Assembly (NCBI GenBank): GCA_046342195.1
Contig: JBKDQE010000057.1
Span: 16,217 to 80,216 of the forward strand
Direction of reading: 5' to 3'
Length of the DNA stretch: 64,000 nt
From: CANHBY01 sp046342195
Lineage (GTDB): Bacteria > Pseudomonadota > Gammaproteobacteria > Burkholderiales > Burkholderiaceae_C
The position numbers and the translations under genes are program-made. Positions 17,472-26,823 of the stretch are shown piece by piece. Below the pieces are notes generated by a model. That model worked only from the letters and a program-made list of their open reading frames with translations. It was not told the DNA's origin and made no database searches. Within the stretch, counting starts at the first letter, position 1. Each line of letters opens with the position of its first letter.

Positions 17472-20285
17472 TTATGAAACCGGGGCTTCCATTCGGGTGA
17501 TCTGCTCAAAAAGACGGTCACGTGTGACTAAAAATTCTGCGAGGCGCTGACGCTCTTGCGCCACAACAACCTCGGGAGCCCGGGCGACAAAACTTGGGTT
17601 CGCCAATTTGGCTTCAGCCTTGCTCATTTCACCCTCCAGACGATGAATTTCTTTGTTCAAGCGTTCGCGCTCTGCAACCAAGTCAATTTTGATGCGCAGC
17701 GCCAGGCGGACATCACCTTGAACCGCCACCGCTGAATTTTGAGCAGCAGCGGCAAACGCTAATTCACTTTGCACGCTTTCTACCTCAGACAGCTTGCCCA
17801 AGGCCTGAAGAAAAGGAGCAGCCTGTGACACAAATTCGTGATCACCCAGGGCCACCAGAGGCACACGATGGGCGGGTGAAAGGTTCATTTCAGCGCGTAA
17901 TTGCCGGCAAGAGAGCACCAAACCCTTGAACTTGCTCATCCATTTTTCAGCCGACTCATTGATCAGATCTGGCTGGCAGCGGGGGTAAGGAGCAAGAACG
18001 ATGCCGCCAGATGAACCAAGCTGTTTTTTGCCGGCCAGGGGGGCGACTCGTTCCCATAACTCTGCGGTGATGAACGGTGTGATGGGATGAAGCAAACGCA
18101 AGAGGGTTTCAAGCACGCGAATCAGGGTGAACCTTGTGGCTTGCTGGGCAGATGAATCACCCTTGAGTTGAACTTTGGCCAATTCAATGTACCAATCACA
18201 ATATTCTTCCCATACCCATTGATAAATTGATTGTGCAACATGATCGATTCGATAGTCGGCAAAAGCTTTTTCAACGGCGGCCTCGACCCTTTGCAGCTGG
18301 CTGATGACGCAGCGATCAGAGGGGCTGAGGGCAAGGTCTTGGAATGCGGCGTTGACTCCGCAATCATGACCCTCGCAATTCATCAAAACGAACTTGGTGG
18401 CATTCCAGAGCTTATTGCAGAAGTTGCGATAACCTTCACAGCGCTTCGCATCAAAATTGATGTTGCGCCCCAGGCTGGCCAAAGAGGCAAAAGTGAAACG
18501 CAAGGCGTCTGCCCCAAAGCCGGGAATGCCTTCGGGAAACTCTTTTTCGGTTTGTTGGCGTACCTCTTTGGCCGTTTCGGGGCGCCGCAAACCCATCACC
18601 CGTTTATCGAGCAGCGCGGGCAGGTCAATGCCGTCGATGAGGTCGACCGGGTCCAGCACATTGCCTTCTGATTTGCTCATTTTTTTCCCGTGAGCATCGC
18701 GCACCAAGCCATGAATGTAAACGTGCCGGAAAGGCACCTGGCCGGTGAAATGGGTCGTCATCATGATCATGCGGGCGACCCAGAAAAAAATGATGTCAAA
18801 GCCGGTGACCAACACACTGGAAGGGAGAAAAAGATCCAGTTCAGGGGTTTTTTCTGGCCAACCGAGCGTTGAAAATGGCACCAGCGCGGAAGAATACCAA
18901 GTATCCAGAACATCTTCGTCTCGCGTCAGGGGCCCGGTATAGCCGGCTGCAGTGGCCTTGGCACGCGCTTCGACTTCATTGCGGGCCACGAAGGTTTCCC
19001 CTTGGCTGCCATACCAGGCCGGAATTTGATGCCCCCACCAGAGCTGACGTGAAATACACCAATCCTGGATGTTTTTCATCCATTGCCTGTAGGTATTCAC
19101 CCACTGCTCGGGGAAAAACTGAACCTTGCCCGCCTCCACCACTTCAGTGGCTTTCTGAGCAATGCTGCGACCATCCGGGCCGGGCTGGCTCATGGCCACG
19201 AACCATTGGTCTGTCAGCATGGGCTCGATAACCTGCCCCGTGCGGGCGCAACGTGGCACCATCAATTTGTGTTTTTTGACTTCGACCAGCAAGCCCTGAT
19301 CACTCAGGTCAGCGACCACGCGCTGGCGTGCCACAAAACGATCCAGACCTTGATAAGCCAAGGGGGCGTTTTCGTTGATTTTGGCTTCGAGGGTAAGTAC
19401 AGAAATGAGCGGCAAATGATGGCGCAGTCCGACGGCATAATCATTAATATCGTGGGCCGGAGTCACCTTGACCACCCCCGTTCCGAAGGTGCGATCAACA
19501 TAGTCGTCGGCAATCACGGGAATGGTGCGGTCACACAGGGGGAGGCGCACCCGACGCCCGACCAGGTGCGCATAACGCTCGTCTTCGGGGTGCACCATGA
19601 CGGCGACATCACCCAGCAAGGTTTCTGGCCGGGTTGTTGCCACAACCAGCTCACCCAGGCCATCCTCCAGCGGATAACGGATATGCCACAAAAAGCCATC
19701 TTCTTCCTCGGCCTCGACTTCGAGGTCCGAGACGGCCGACTTCAACACAGGGTCCCAGTTGACCAGGCGCTTGCCGCGGTAAATCAGGCCCTCTTCAAAG
19801 AGGCGCACAAAAGTTTCTGTGACCACCGCAGACAACTTGTCGTCCATGGTGAAATATTCGTGCGCCCAACTGACAGAATCACCCATGCGACGCATTTGGC
19901 GAGTGATGGTCGAGCCGGATTGAGCCTTCCATGCCCACACCCGTTGAAGAAAATCAGGGCGGCCTAGATCATGGCGATTGAGCCCCTGTTCTTGCAATTG
20001 ACGCTCCACCACAATTTGTGTGGCAATACCTGCATGATCAGTGCCCGGTATCCATAAAGTGTTGTGGCCCCGCATGCGGTGATAGCGGGTGAGGGAATCC
20101 ATGATGGTCTGGTTGAAGGCGTGACCCATATGCAGCGTTCCGGTCACATTGGGCGGGGGAAGCTGAATTGAAAAAGAAGGCCTGGATGGATCCAGGGTGG
20201 GCTGGTAAACACCAAGCCCCTCCCAGAGAGGGCCCCAATGGGCTTCAATGGCTGCGGGCTCAAAAAATGGGGCAAGATCAGTCAT
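17472..20285 (-). CDS. valS: Valyl-tRNA synthetase
   Basis: A 937-residue class I aminoacyl-tRNA synthetase that charges tRNA-Val. The HIGH-type motif is HMGH at 52-55 (PPPNVTGTLHMGHAF) and the KMSKS motif is at about residue 531. An editing domain (CP1) lies between them, for example TTRPETLLGDVAV. The C-terminal 65 residues are a charged coiled coil (AERERLNKEIHRLEGEMSKAE), as in other bacterial ValS. Length and domain order are normal. It is convergent with the orphan response regulator, with 29 bp between stops and no visible terminator. Confidence 0.97.
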   Translation of the reverse strand: MTDLAPFFEPAAIEAHWGPLWEGLGVYQPTLDPSRPSFSIQLPPPNVTGTLHMGHAFNQTIMDSLTRYHRMRGHNTLWIPGTDHAGIATQIVVERQLQEQGLNRHDLGRPDFLQRVWAWKAQSGSTITRQMRRMGDSVSWAHEYFTMDDKLSAVVTETFVRLFEEGLIYRGKRLVNWDPVLKSAVSDLEVEAEEEDGFLWHIRYPLEDGLGELVVATTRPETLLGDVAVMVHPEDERYAHLVGRRVRLPLCDRTIPVIADDYVDRTFGTGVVKVTPAHDINDYAVGLRHHLPLISVLTLEAKINENAPLAYQGLDRFVARQRVVADLSDQGLLVEVKKHKLMVPRCARTGQVIEPMLTDQWFVAMSQPGPDGRSIAQKATEVVEAGKVQFFPEQWVNTYRQWMKNIQDWCISRQLWWGHQIPAWYGSQGETFVARNEVEARAKATAAGYTGPLTRDEDVLDTWYSSALVPFSTLGWPEKTPELDLFLPSSVLVTGFDIIFFWVARMIMMTTHFTGQVPFRHVYIHGLVRDAHGKKMSKSEGNVLDPVDLIDGIDLPALLDKRVMGLRRPETAKEVRQQTEKEFPEGIPGFGADALRFTFASLASLGRNINFDAKRCEGYRNFCNKLWNATKFVLMNCEGHDCGVNAAFQDLALSPSDRCVISQLQRVEAAVEKAFADYRIDHVAQSIYQWVWEEYCDWYIELAKVQLKGDSSAQQATRFTLIRVLETLLRLLHPITPFITAELWERVAPLAGKKQLGSSGGIVLAPYPRCQPDLINESAEKWMSKFKGLVLSCRQLRAEMNLSPAHRVPLVALGDHEFVSQAAPFLQALGKLSEVESVQSELAFAAAAQNSAVAVQGDVRLALRIKIDLVAERERLNKEIHRLEGEMSKAEAKLANPSFVARAPEVVVAQERQRLAEFLVTRDRLFEQITRMEAPVS

Positions 20286-20550
20286 GGGAAATACCCGTCA
20301 CAAGTGAAAAAATGGCAAATTGGCAGTGAGTATTGATTGTAGAGAGTTGGATTTTTCCAAAACAGGACTTTCCAAACAAGCCCTGAACCACGCCCGCCGC
20401 CCAATCGATGATCCTGTCAATAAGTACCGGGATTGTATTTTTATTCGTTGACCTGAAGCTCATTTTTGATGCTCGAATGCCGTTGTAGAGTCATCGTTGT
20501 CAAGACCCATCACGCCTCTTATTCACAATTTCCCCAAAGGAATATTCTCC

Positions 20551-21327
20551 ATGAGCAAAGCCAAAATTTTGTCCCGTGCCCTGACCTGCGCCACAATGGC
20601 TGTGGCTCAAATGTCTGTCATGGCCGCTCCTCTTGAAATTGCAGGCTCCACCACCGTTGAAAAAACCATCATTGAGCCGACCAAGGCGGCGGCAACAGCA
20701 GCTACAGGCGTTGAAGCCAAAATGATGCCGGTGGGGTCGGTCAAGGGGCTGCAAATGCTTTTTGAAGGCCGAGTGACAGTGGCTGCGTTGTCTGATACCT
20801 TGGAAGACGCCACGGCCGCACTGCGCAAAACGGGTTTTTCTCAGGTGCCTGCCAATGCCAAGTTTACGCCGGTGTTCAAAGAACGTCTGGTGCCAATTGT
20901 TCACCCCAACAACTCGGTTGCTGCCCTCTCGCGTGAGCAGTTGCGAGATCTGTTCACGGGCAAACTCAACAATTGGAAGCAAGTGGGGGGCCCTGATGCC
21001 CCTGTGGCCTTGGTCTTGCCTGCCCGCGCTTCAGGGACACGCAGTTCGATTGATCGTGAGGTGTTGGGTGGCAATGCCGCAGCCGCAACCGCCAAGGAAG
21101 TACGCACCGCTGCCGCTGAAGTTGGCGAAGTGGCGCGAGACCCCAATGCCATTGGCCTGGTGGGTGAAGGCACCGCAGCCAGTGGCGGCTCAAAAATCAA
21201 GGAAGTGAAAGGCCCCGACATTGCGCGCACTTTGGGTTTTGTGACCTTGGGTGAGCCCGCAGGTGATGCCAGCAAGCTGATTCAATTCTGGAAAACCCCC
21301 GATGCTCAAAAACAATTTGCCCAGTAA
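20551..21327 (+). CDS. PstS-like periplasmic phosphate-binding protein
   Basis: A 258-residue exported protein with a PBP-like (PstS-type) fold. The signal peptide ends at about VMAA-PLE. The mature N-terminus IAGSTTVEKTIIEP and the segment RASGTRSSIDREVLG match the phosphate-binding loops of PstS-like proteins (GSTT and SGT). The chosen ATG at 20551 has AAAGGA 8 bp upstream; a more distal in-frame start at 20497 is unlikely. No pstCAB genes are adjacent; the next gene is a chemoreceptor 85 bp downstream, so it could be a sensor component. True phosphate specificity is not proven. Confidence 0.75.
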   Translation: MSKAKILSRALTCATMAVAQMSVMAAPLEIAGSTTVEKTIIEPTKAAATAATGVEAKMMPVGSVKGLQMLFEGRVTVAALSDTLEDATAALRKTGFSQVPANAKFTPVFKERLVPIVHPNNSVAALSREQLRDLFTGKLNNWKQVGGPDAPVALVLPARASGTRSSIDREVLGGNAAAATAKEVRTAAAEVGEVARDPNAIGLVGEGTAASGGSKIKEVKGPDIARTLGFVTLGEPAGDASKLIQFWKTPDAQKQFAQ

Positions 21328-21412
21328 CTAAAGGCAAAAGGGCAGCGTGGCCTTGGCTTCTGCTGCTCTGTTTGCTGTGAAATAGATCGAGAAATCAATG
21401 CGAGGGGCTACC

Positions 21413-22954
21413 ATGAAATGGTTCCATACCACGGCTGGAAAATTGATAGGCACGTTTGGCGCAGTCGGTATTGCTTTAACAGTGGTTGTTTTGCTCTGTT
21501 TATTGGCCCTGGTTCAAACGGGCAAAAAGCTTGAAATTGCCTCCACGGTTGAGTTGCAAGAAATCTCCACCCTGGCCGAGTTGGAAGCCGGGCTGAACGC
21601 GTCGGCAATTATTCTGCGAGACCTTGGGCTCAATGAAGACATGAAAGTCCAGGAGCGCCTGCTGGGTGAACTGAAAAAAACAGATTCTGACACCCAGGCA
21701 CACGTTCAACGTATCCTCTCTCAGGCGAGCGCCGACAGCCAATGGGTAGAAAAAATGAAATCTGCGCTCAAGGCGGTAGAAAACGCTCGCAAGATGGTGC
21801 TTGATGCCATCGACGAAGCACGTTTTGATGACCTCAAACCGTTGCTCATCGATAAATACCGGCCTGTTCAGCTCGAATTGGCCTCGGTGCTTCGAGCCCG
21901 TTCCGCCGAGCGCGCCCAAGCCGCTCGCGAGAGCGCTGACAGCACCAACCTCTGGATCAGCAAAATTCAATGGGCTTTGATATCCACCCTGGCCGCGGTG
22001 CTGTCGGTAGGCGCAATCATTGTCAGCTGGGTTGTGAAGCGCCTTGTGCGAACGCTGGGAGGCGAGCCAGGTGAGGTGGCATCTCTCTTGGGCCATATTG
22101 CCAAAGGTGATTTAACTTCCAAGGTTCAACTTCGCCCAGGAGATACCGCCAGTGTGATGGCGGCACTGGCCCAAATGCAAACCAACATCGCTGACATTAT
22201 TAAGTCTGTGCGGTCAAGCGCAGAATCTGTGGCCACCGCCAGTAATGAAATTGCCCAAGGCAATGGCGACCTCAGTAGTCGAACCGAGCAGCAGGCCAGT
22301 GCCTTACAAGAAACAGCCTCATCCATGGAGCACCTCGGCTCAGCCGTGCGCACCACGGCCGACCATGCCAACCATGCCAGTTCACTGGCCACCCAAGCCT
22401 CTGGAGTAGCGCGCGAAGGGGGCGCGACTGTCGAGGAGGTAGTGGTCACCATGCGGGGCATCAACGATAGTGCCGCACGAATTTCTGATATTACCTCTGT
22501 CATTGATGGCATTGCTTTCCAAACGAACATTCTGGCTCTGAATGCGGCGGTTGAGGCGGCCCGCGCCGGTGATCATGGACGCGGTTTTGCCGTCGTGGCC
22601 AGCGAGGTACGCAGCCTTGCAACACGATCGGCCGAGGCGGCCCGGGAAATCAAGGGCTTGATTGCCGCCAGTATGGAACGCGTCGAAAAAGGCTCGTCTT
22701 TAGTCAATCAAGCCGGGCAAACGATGTCCCGGGTGGTGGAATCTATTCAAAATGTTGACAAGTTGATTCAGGATATTTCCGGAGCAAGCGCATCTCAAAG
22801 CGCCAGCGTGGCCCAGGTCGGCTCTGCCGTACACTCGATTGACCAATCAACCCAACAAAATGCTGCCTTGGTCGAAGAGGGTGCCGCAGCAGCCGCCAGC
22901 CTGAAACAGCAAGCCCATCAGTTGGTGGTTGCGGTATCGGCTTTCAAGGTGTAG
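21413..22954 (+). CDS. Methyl-accepting chemotaxis protein
   Basis: A 513-residue transmembrane chemoreceptor. One membrane segment is at about 11-34, a four-helix-bundle-type periplasmic domain is at about 35-185, a second membrane segment at about 186-208, then HAMP and the long coiled-coil signalling domain. The hairpin tip that contacts CheA and CheW (FQTNILALNAAVEAARAG) is at about 363-380. There is no C-terminal pentapeptide tether. The ATG at 21413 has GAGGGG just upstream and is preferred to the one at 21398. It follows the PstS-like gene, which could supply a ligand-binding partner; the ligand itself cannot be read. Confidence 0.9.
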   Translation: MKWFHTTAGKLIGTFGAVGIALTVVVLLCLLALVQTGKKLEIASTVELQEISTLAELEAGLNASAIILRDLGLNEDMKVQERLLGELKKTDSDTQAHVQRILSQASADSQWVEKMKSALKAVENARKMVLDAIDEARFDDLKPLLIDKYRPVQLELASVLRARSAERAQAARESADSTNLWISKIQWALISTLAAVLSVGAIIVSWVVKRLVRTLGGEPGEVASLLGHIAKGDLTSKVQLRPGDTASVMAALAQMQTNIADIIKSVRSSAESVATASNEIAQGNGDLSSRTEQQASALQETASSMEHLGSAVRTTADHANHASSLATQASGVAREGGATVEEVVVTMRGINDSAARISDITSVIDGIAFQTNILALNAAVEAARAGDHGRGFAVVASEVRSLATRSAEAAREIKGLIAASMERVEKGSSLVNQAGQTMSRVVESIQNVDKLIQDISGASASQSASVAQVGSAVHSIDQSTQQNAALVEEGAAAAASLKQQAHQLVVAVSAFKV

Positions 22955-23061
22955 CCGGATTGTCAAGCCAGAGCCTGTAGGGTAAGAATTGATCCGGAAA
23001 TTTTAAGCGGCACCGATGTACCATTCCCCGGATGATTTCAACCTCTACAGCCTCTTGAATC

Positions 23062-23523
23062 ATGGAACGCAACACACGACAACGCTCGGCCATCCGTGAC
23101 GCCATTGCCCAAGCCGGGCGCCCTCTCTTGCCTGGTGAAGTGCTTGCTGCCGCGCAAAGCACCTCGCCGGGCCTGAGTATTGCCACCGTTTACCGCCACC
23201 TTCGCACACTTCTAGAAGACGGTGAATTGCAGCCTGTCAATTTGCCCGGAGAAAACACCCGTTATGAACGGGCAGGCGCCGGCCATCATCATCATTTTCA
23301 GTGCCTGGTTTGCCAGCGGGTGTTTGAGGTCAAGGCGTGCCCAGGCAATCTTTCGTCCCTGGCCCCTGCGGGGTTCACGGTCGAAGACCATGACCTGACT
23401 TTATACGGGCGCTGCATTGATTGCGCCTTGACTCACCCAGCAGACCAATCTGCCCGCCAAGCCGGCGCCAAAAGCGCTTGCAACCCGTGCCGTTCACACT
23501 CCAAACAACCCTTGATTGCCTGA
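23062..23523 (+). CDS. Fur-family regulator, probably Zur
   Basis: A 153-residue Fur-family repressor. The winged helix covers about 1-72 (LSIATVYRHLRTL is the recognition helix). The dimerisation part has HHHH at 75-78 and the structural zinc cysteines C81, C84, C118 and C121 (FQCLVCQ and GRCIDC). The C-terminal tail has two more cysteines. Fur, Zur and PerR cannot be separated with certainty by eye, but the next genes downstream are a Zrg-type zinc import cluster, which favours Zur. No obvious Zur palindrome was found in the neighbouring gaps. Confidence 0.75.
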   Translation: MERNTRQRSAIRDAIAQAGRPLLPGEVLAAAQSTSPGLSIATVYRHLRTLLEDGELQPVNLPGENTRYERAGAGHHHHFQCLVCQRVFEVKACPGNLSSLAPAGFTVEDHDLTLYGRCIDCALTHPADQSARQAGAKSACNPCRSHSKQPLIA

Positions 23524-23586
23524 TTTTGCAAGCAAGCCAGGCATGCTGCCTGATTAAGTAGGCCAGCCAAGCCCAAGGGACAACTT

Positions 23587-24192
23587 ATGAAACCAAAAAA
23601 CCGATTGATTTTTTGCGCAACCCCCTTGATCATCGCACTGCTTTGCAGTTCAGCGATTGCAGGCAAAACTCATGTTCACGGTGTCGTGAAGCTCAACGTG
23701 GCGGTCGAAACACGCGAAGAGATCACTGCATTCGACGGGCCAAAAGACGGGAGCAAGATACGAACCAAAGTCAGTGATGTCAGCATTGCCCTGGAAATGC
23801 CGTTGGACAGCCTGCTGGGTTTTGAGCGGGCCCCTCGCACTGATGCCGAACGCCAAAGCGCTGCCTCTGCCGTTGTCAAAATACGCGATGCCAAAGCACT
23901 TTTTCAGTTTGACTCCCGGGCCGAGTGTGAACAGAATGGGGAAGTTGTTGTCAAGGCTCCGGTTCTGGAGCCACTTTCTGCGGCTTCAAGGCCTGATAAT
24001 CACCATGGCGACTTGGAGGCCACCTACCGTTTCACATGCAGAAAGCCGCCATTTTTGGGCCGTCTGGACGTGCGGCTGTTCGAGGCTTTTCGCCGAGTCA
24101 AACGCATTGAAGTTCAAGCCGCAGGGCCTAAAGGGCAGAAAAAAATGGTTCTGTATCCTTCTTCCTCAGTACTGCTTTGGCCGGAACCATGA
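23587..24192 (+). CDS. Periplasmic zinc-binding protein, ZrgA-like (DUF2796)
   Basis: A 201-residue exported protein. The signal peptide is residues 1-25. The mature start has histidines (KTHVHG) and the family segment LDSLLGFERAPRTDAER. An additional DNHHGD cluster is near residue 138 and two cysteines lie at about 115 and 151. DUF2796 proteins such as Vibrio cholerae ZrgA are the periplasmic component of a zinc importer whose ATPase and permease are encoded next to it. That is the arrangement here: the ATPase gene overlaps by ATGA, and a Fur-family gene precedes. The match to ZrgA is by pattern, not by a database search. Confidence 0.72.
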   Translation: MKPKNRLIFCATPLIIALLCSSAIAGKTHVHGVVKLNVAVETREEITAFDGPKDGSKIRTKVSDVSIALEMPLDSLLGFERAPRTDAERQSAASAVVKIRDAKALFQFDSRAECEQNGEVVVKAPVLEPLSAASRPDNHHGDLEATYRFTCRKPPFLGRLDVRLFEAFRRVKRIEVQAAGPKGQKKMVLYPSSSVLLWPEP

Positions 24193-24887
24193 GCTTTAAG
24201 TCCTCTGACATGGTGCTCAGCCTCGAAGATATCGCCTTCCGTTACCCCGGTACCGCGCAAGACATCTTGACTATGGCCAGCCTCCAGTTGCAAGCGGCAG
24301 ACCGAATGCTGATTTGTGGCGACAGCGGATGCGGAAAAAGCACGCTACTGTCGCTGTCGGCGGGGGTGATTTTGCCGCATCGTGGCAGGGTGTGCCTGCT
24401 TGGAAAAAACTGGCAAACCATGACCGCCGCAGCTCGCGATGCTTGGCGGGTTGATCATGTCGGCTATATTTTTCAGCAATTCAACCTCTTGCCCTACCTG
24501 ACTGTGATTGAAAACGTTTTAATGCCTTGTCGTTTTTCCAGGCTTCGTGCCCAGCGTGCGCGTCAATTTCATGGCAGTGAGGTTCATGCCGCACAAATAC
24601 TGCTGGCGGCACTAGGCCTGAACAAGCCCCTGTGGCCAGCACGCGCCATAACGCTCTCTGTCGGGCAGCAGCAACGGGTTGCGGCTGCCCGGGCCCTGAT
24701 CGGGTGCCCTGAGCTTGTGATCGCCGACGAGCCCACTTCGGCCTTGGATGAGGCCAGTCGAGACTCTTTCATGCAACTTTTGATTCAACAATGTGAAAAT
24801 AGCCGCAGTGCTTTACTTTTTGTCACCCATGATTCACGTTTAAGCCTTTATTTCAATGCCGTGCTGAACCTCTCCCTTGTGAATTAA
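24189..24887 (+). CDS. ABC transporter ATPase, ZrgB/LolD-like
   Basis: A 232-residue ATPase of the MacB/LolD (type VII) class. Walker A is GDSGCGKS (44-51), the signature is LSVGQ (156-160) and Walker B ends at D180-E181. The signature has V in place of the usual G. It starts at ATG 24189, overlapping the ZrgA-like stop by 4 bp; a start at 24177 would lie inside that gene. With the permease downstream it should form the energy-coupling part of the zinc import system rather than a lipoprotein exporter, but this rests on context. Confidence 0.85.
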   Translation: MSFKSSDMVLSLEDIAFRYPGTAQDILTMASLQLQAADRMLICGDSGCGKSTLLSLSAGVILPHRGRVCLLGKNWQTMTAAARDAWRVDHVGYIFQQFNLLPYLTVIENVLMPCRFSRLRAQRARQFHGSEVHAAQILLAALGLNKPLWPARAITLSVGQQQRVAAARALIGCPELVIADEPTSALDEASRDSFMQLLIQQCENSRSALLFVTHDSRLSLYFNAVLNLSLVN

Positions 24888-24897
24888 GCCTCACTTT

Positions 24898-24911
24898 AGG
24901 GCCTGTTAACA
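24898..24911 (+). repeat. Post-stop repeat, copy 1
   Basis: AGGGCCTGTTAACA begins 10 bp after the stop of the ABC ATPase gene. Closely similar 20-bp copies follow the stops at 30017 and 39265. Confidence 0.5.
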
Positions 24912-24935
24912 ACACTAGGCAGACTCAAAAATATC

Positions 24936-26207
24936 ATGATCTGGCGTAGTTTATGGCTGTTGGCTTGGCGGAGTGCCTGGTTTCGAAAGTTCGGGCTGGC
25001 TTGGGTGGTGCTCAGTATGGCCCTGTCAAGCTTTTTGTTACTGACCGTGGAGCGCATTCGTCATGATGTGCGTCACAATTTTTCAAGCGCTGTATCTGGA
25101 ACGGATCTCATCATCGGCGCGCGCAGTGGCTCGGCCCAGCTACTGCTTTACTCAGTGTTTCGCATCGGGCAAGCCACTGATCATATTCGCTATGGCAGCC
25201 TGCAAAAGCTGGAACAAGATCCAAGAGTAGCCTGGGTGGTGCCCCTGTCCTTGGGTGACTCACATCGGAGCTTCCCGGTCGTGGGCACTTCGGTGGCTTA
25301 TTTTGATCATTTTCGCTACGGTGATCAGCGTGCGCTGGCGTTGGCACAGGGGCGCCGCTTTGAGCAAACCTTCGAGGCGGTCATCGGAGCTCAAGTGGCC
25401 AAGGGGCTGGGCTACCGCTTGGGCCAGCCCCTGATTTTGCGTCACGGCGCCGGAGAAATCGAATCAAACGATCATGCTGACAAGCCTTTTACCGTGGTCG
25501 GCATTCTTGAAAGCACTGGCACGCCAGTGGATCGCTCGGTGCATATCAGTTTGGCCGGCATGGAGGCTTTGCACCTCGATGGGTGGGCTGGTATACCCAT
25601 TCCGGGCCTAAAAAATTCAGATCCATCAACTCTTGATCATCCTCTCACACCACGTTTTGTTACAGCCGCTTTGATTGGGTTGAAATCACGGTCGGCTGTG
25701 TTTTCAATGCAACGGCAGGTCTCCGAGTTTAAGGCGGAGCCCCTGATGGCCATACTTCCCGGCGTGGCCTTGGATGAACTTTGGGGGAGCGTTGAAATGG
25801 CTGAAAGCGCGTTGTTGCTCATGAGCAGTCTTGTCGCCCTGGTCAGCCTGGCTGGCCTGATTGCGGTGGTCGTGACGGCATTGGAACAACGACGCCGAGA
25901 GCTTGCTGTGCTTCGTTCGATCGGGGCAGGCCCTGCTCGCATTTGGGCCTTGCTGGGTCTGGAGGGCTTATTACTGAGCAGTTTCGGCGCCCTGTTGGGC
26001 CTGCTCACCTGGGCTGGGGCTTTATGGCTTGCTGCCCCTTGGGTTCAGGCTCACTACGGAATCAGATTGAGTATGGGAAGGCTCACCCACAATGAGGTTA
26101 TGCTCGTGGCAGGTGTTTTGTGCGCTGGCACCTTGGCCAGCCTGTTGCCCGCTTGGCGGGCTTATCGATTGGCCCTGATCGACGGGCTGTCTCCCAAAGG
26201 GGGGTAA
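24936..26207 (+). CDS. FtsX/MacB-type ABC permease, ZrgC-like
   Basis: A 423-residue permease with the MacB layout: one N-terminal membrane segment at about 14-34, a large periplasmic domain to about residue 280, then three membrane segments (about 288-312, 330-360, 385-405). The cytoplasmic loop EQRRRELAVLRSIGAGPARIWALL contacts the ATPase as in FtsX-family proteins. It lies 48 bp after the ATPase gene on the same strand. Together with the DUF2796 and DUF3299 proteins it forms a Zrg-type zinc uptake cluster; lipoprotein release is the alternative role for this family. Confidence 0.85.
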   Translation: MIWRSLWLLAWRSAWFRKFGLAWVVLSMALSSFLLLTVERIRHDVRHNFSSAVSGTDLIIGARSGSAQLLLYSVFRIGQATDHIRYGSLQKLEQDPRVAWVVPLSLGDSHRSFPVVGTSVAYFDHFRYGDQRALALAQGRRFEQTFEAVIGAQVAKGLGYRLGQPLILRHGAGEIESNDHADKPFTVVGILESTGTPVDRSVHISLAGMEALHLDGWAGIPIPGLKNSDPSTLDHPLTPRFVTAALIGLKSRSAVFSMQRQVSEFKAEPLMAILPGVALDELWGSVEMAESALLLMSSLVALVSLAGLIAVVVTALEQRRRELAVLRSIGAGPARIWALLGLEGLLLSSFGALLGLLTWAGALWLAAPWVQAHYGIRLSMGRLTHNEVMLVAGVLCAGTLASLLPAWRAYRLALIDGLSPKGG

Positions 26208-26215
26208 CGCGCCAT

Positions 26216-26791
26216 ATGATGTCAAAACCCGTCAACCACGGCCTGAAGGCTTTAGCGCTGATACTGGTGCTGTTTGCACTGGTTGGGGCGCCTTCATTCG
26301 CACAAAAATCACTTGCCCCCGGGGCACCCCAAACAATCACGTGGGAATCTTTGGTTCCTCAAGGTTGGGACCCCTCAAAGCAGTTTCGCGGGCGCGAGCG
26401 TGACGTCAGCACCATCCAGGAAGGCAGCGCTATTGAGGTTGAAATGATGCGGGAACTGCGCGAAATCTGGGATAACGCACCCATACGCACTGACTTGCAA
26501 GGCGCTCGCATCAAACTTCCTGGCTATGTGGTTCCCATTGATGCTCCGCAAGGTGGCCGAGTGAGCCAATTTTTGCTGGTGCCTTACTTTGGAGCTTGCA
26601 TCCACAGCCCTCCCCCACCTGCCAACCAGATTGTCCATGTCACCCTGAAAGCCCCTGGACGTTGGCGCACCATGGATGCCGTGTGGGTTTCTGGCACGCT
26701 GACCACTCAACGGCAAAATTCTTCCATGGGCATCAGCGGTTACGCCATGACTGCTGATTTTGTGCAAGCGTATCATGGCCCATCTCAATGA
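26216..26791 (+). CDS. DUF3299 exported protein of the zinc cluster
   Basis: A 191-residue protein with a signal peptide ending near SFAQKS (about residue 29). The core matches DUF3299: RIKLPGYVVPID, then VPYFGACIHSPPPPANQIVHV with a cysteine and histidines that could bind metal. It starts 8 bp after the permease stop; ATG codons at 26216 and 26219 are both possible. DUF3299 genes accompany DUF2796-type zinc transporters in other proteobacteria, which supports a periplasmic accessory role. The biochemical function is unknown. Confidence 0.8.
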   Translation: MMSKPVNHGLKALALILVLFALVGAPSFAQKSLAPGAPQTITWESLVPQGWDPSKQFRGRERDVSTIQEGSAIEVEMMRELREIWDNAPIRTDLQGARIKLPGYVVPIDAPQGGRVSQFLLVPYFGACIHSPPPPANQIVHVTLKAPGRWRTMDAVWVSGTLTTQRQNSSMGISGYAMTADFVQAYHGPSQ

Positions 26792-26823
26792 CGGATATGA
26801 CTCAATCCATCTTGAGCCTGCTA

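Noticed and set aside
19083..19967. 294-codon plus-strand frame inside valS
   Set aside because: It is antisense to a full-length, well-conserved valyl-tRNA synthetase and has no recognisable motif; a shadow of GC-rich codon bias.
22955..23586. Zur operator near the regulator and the ZrgA-like gene
   Set aside because: No palindrome resembling a Zur box could be found in either short gap, so none is annotated.
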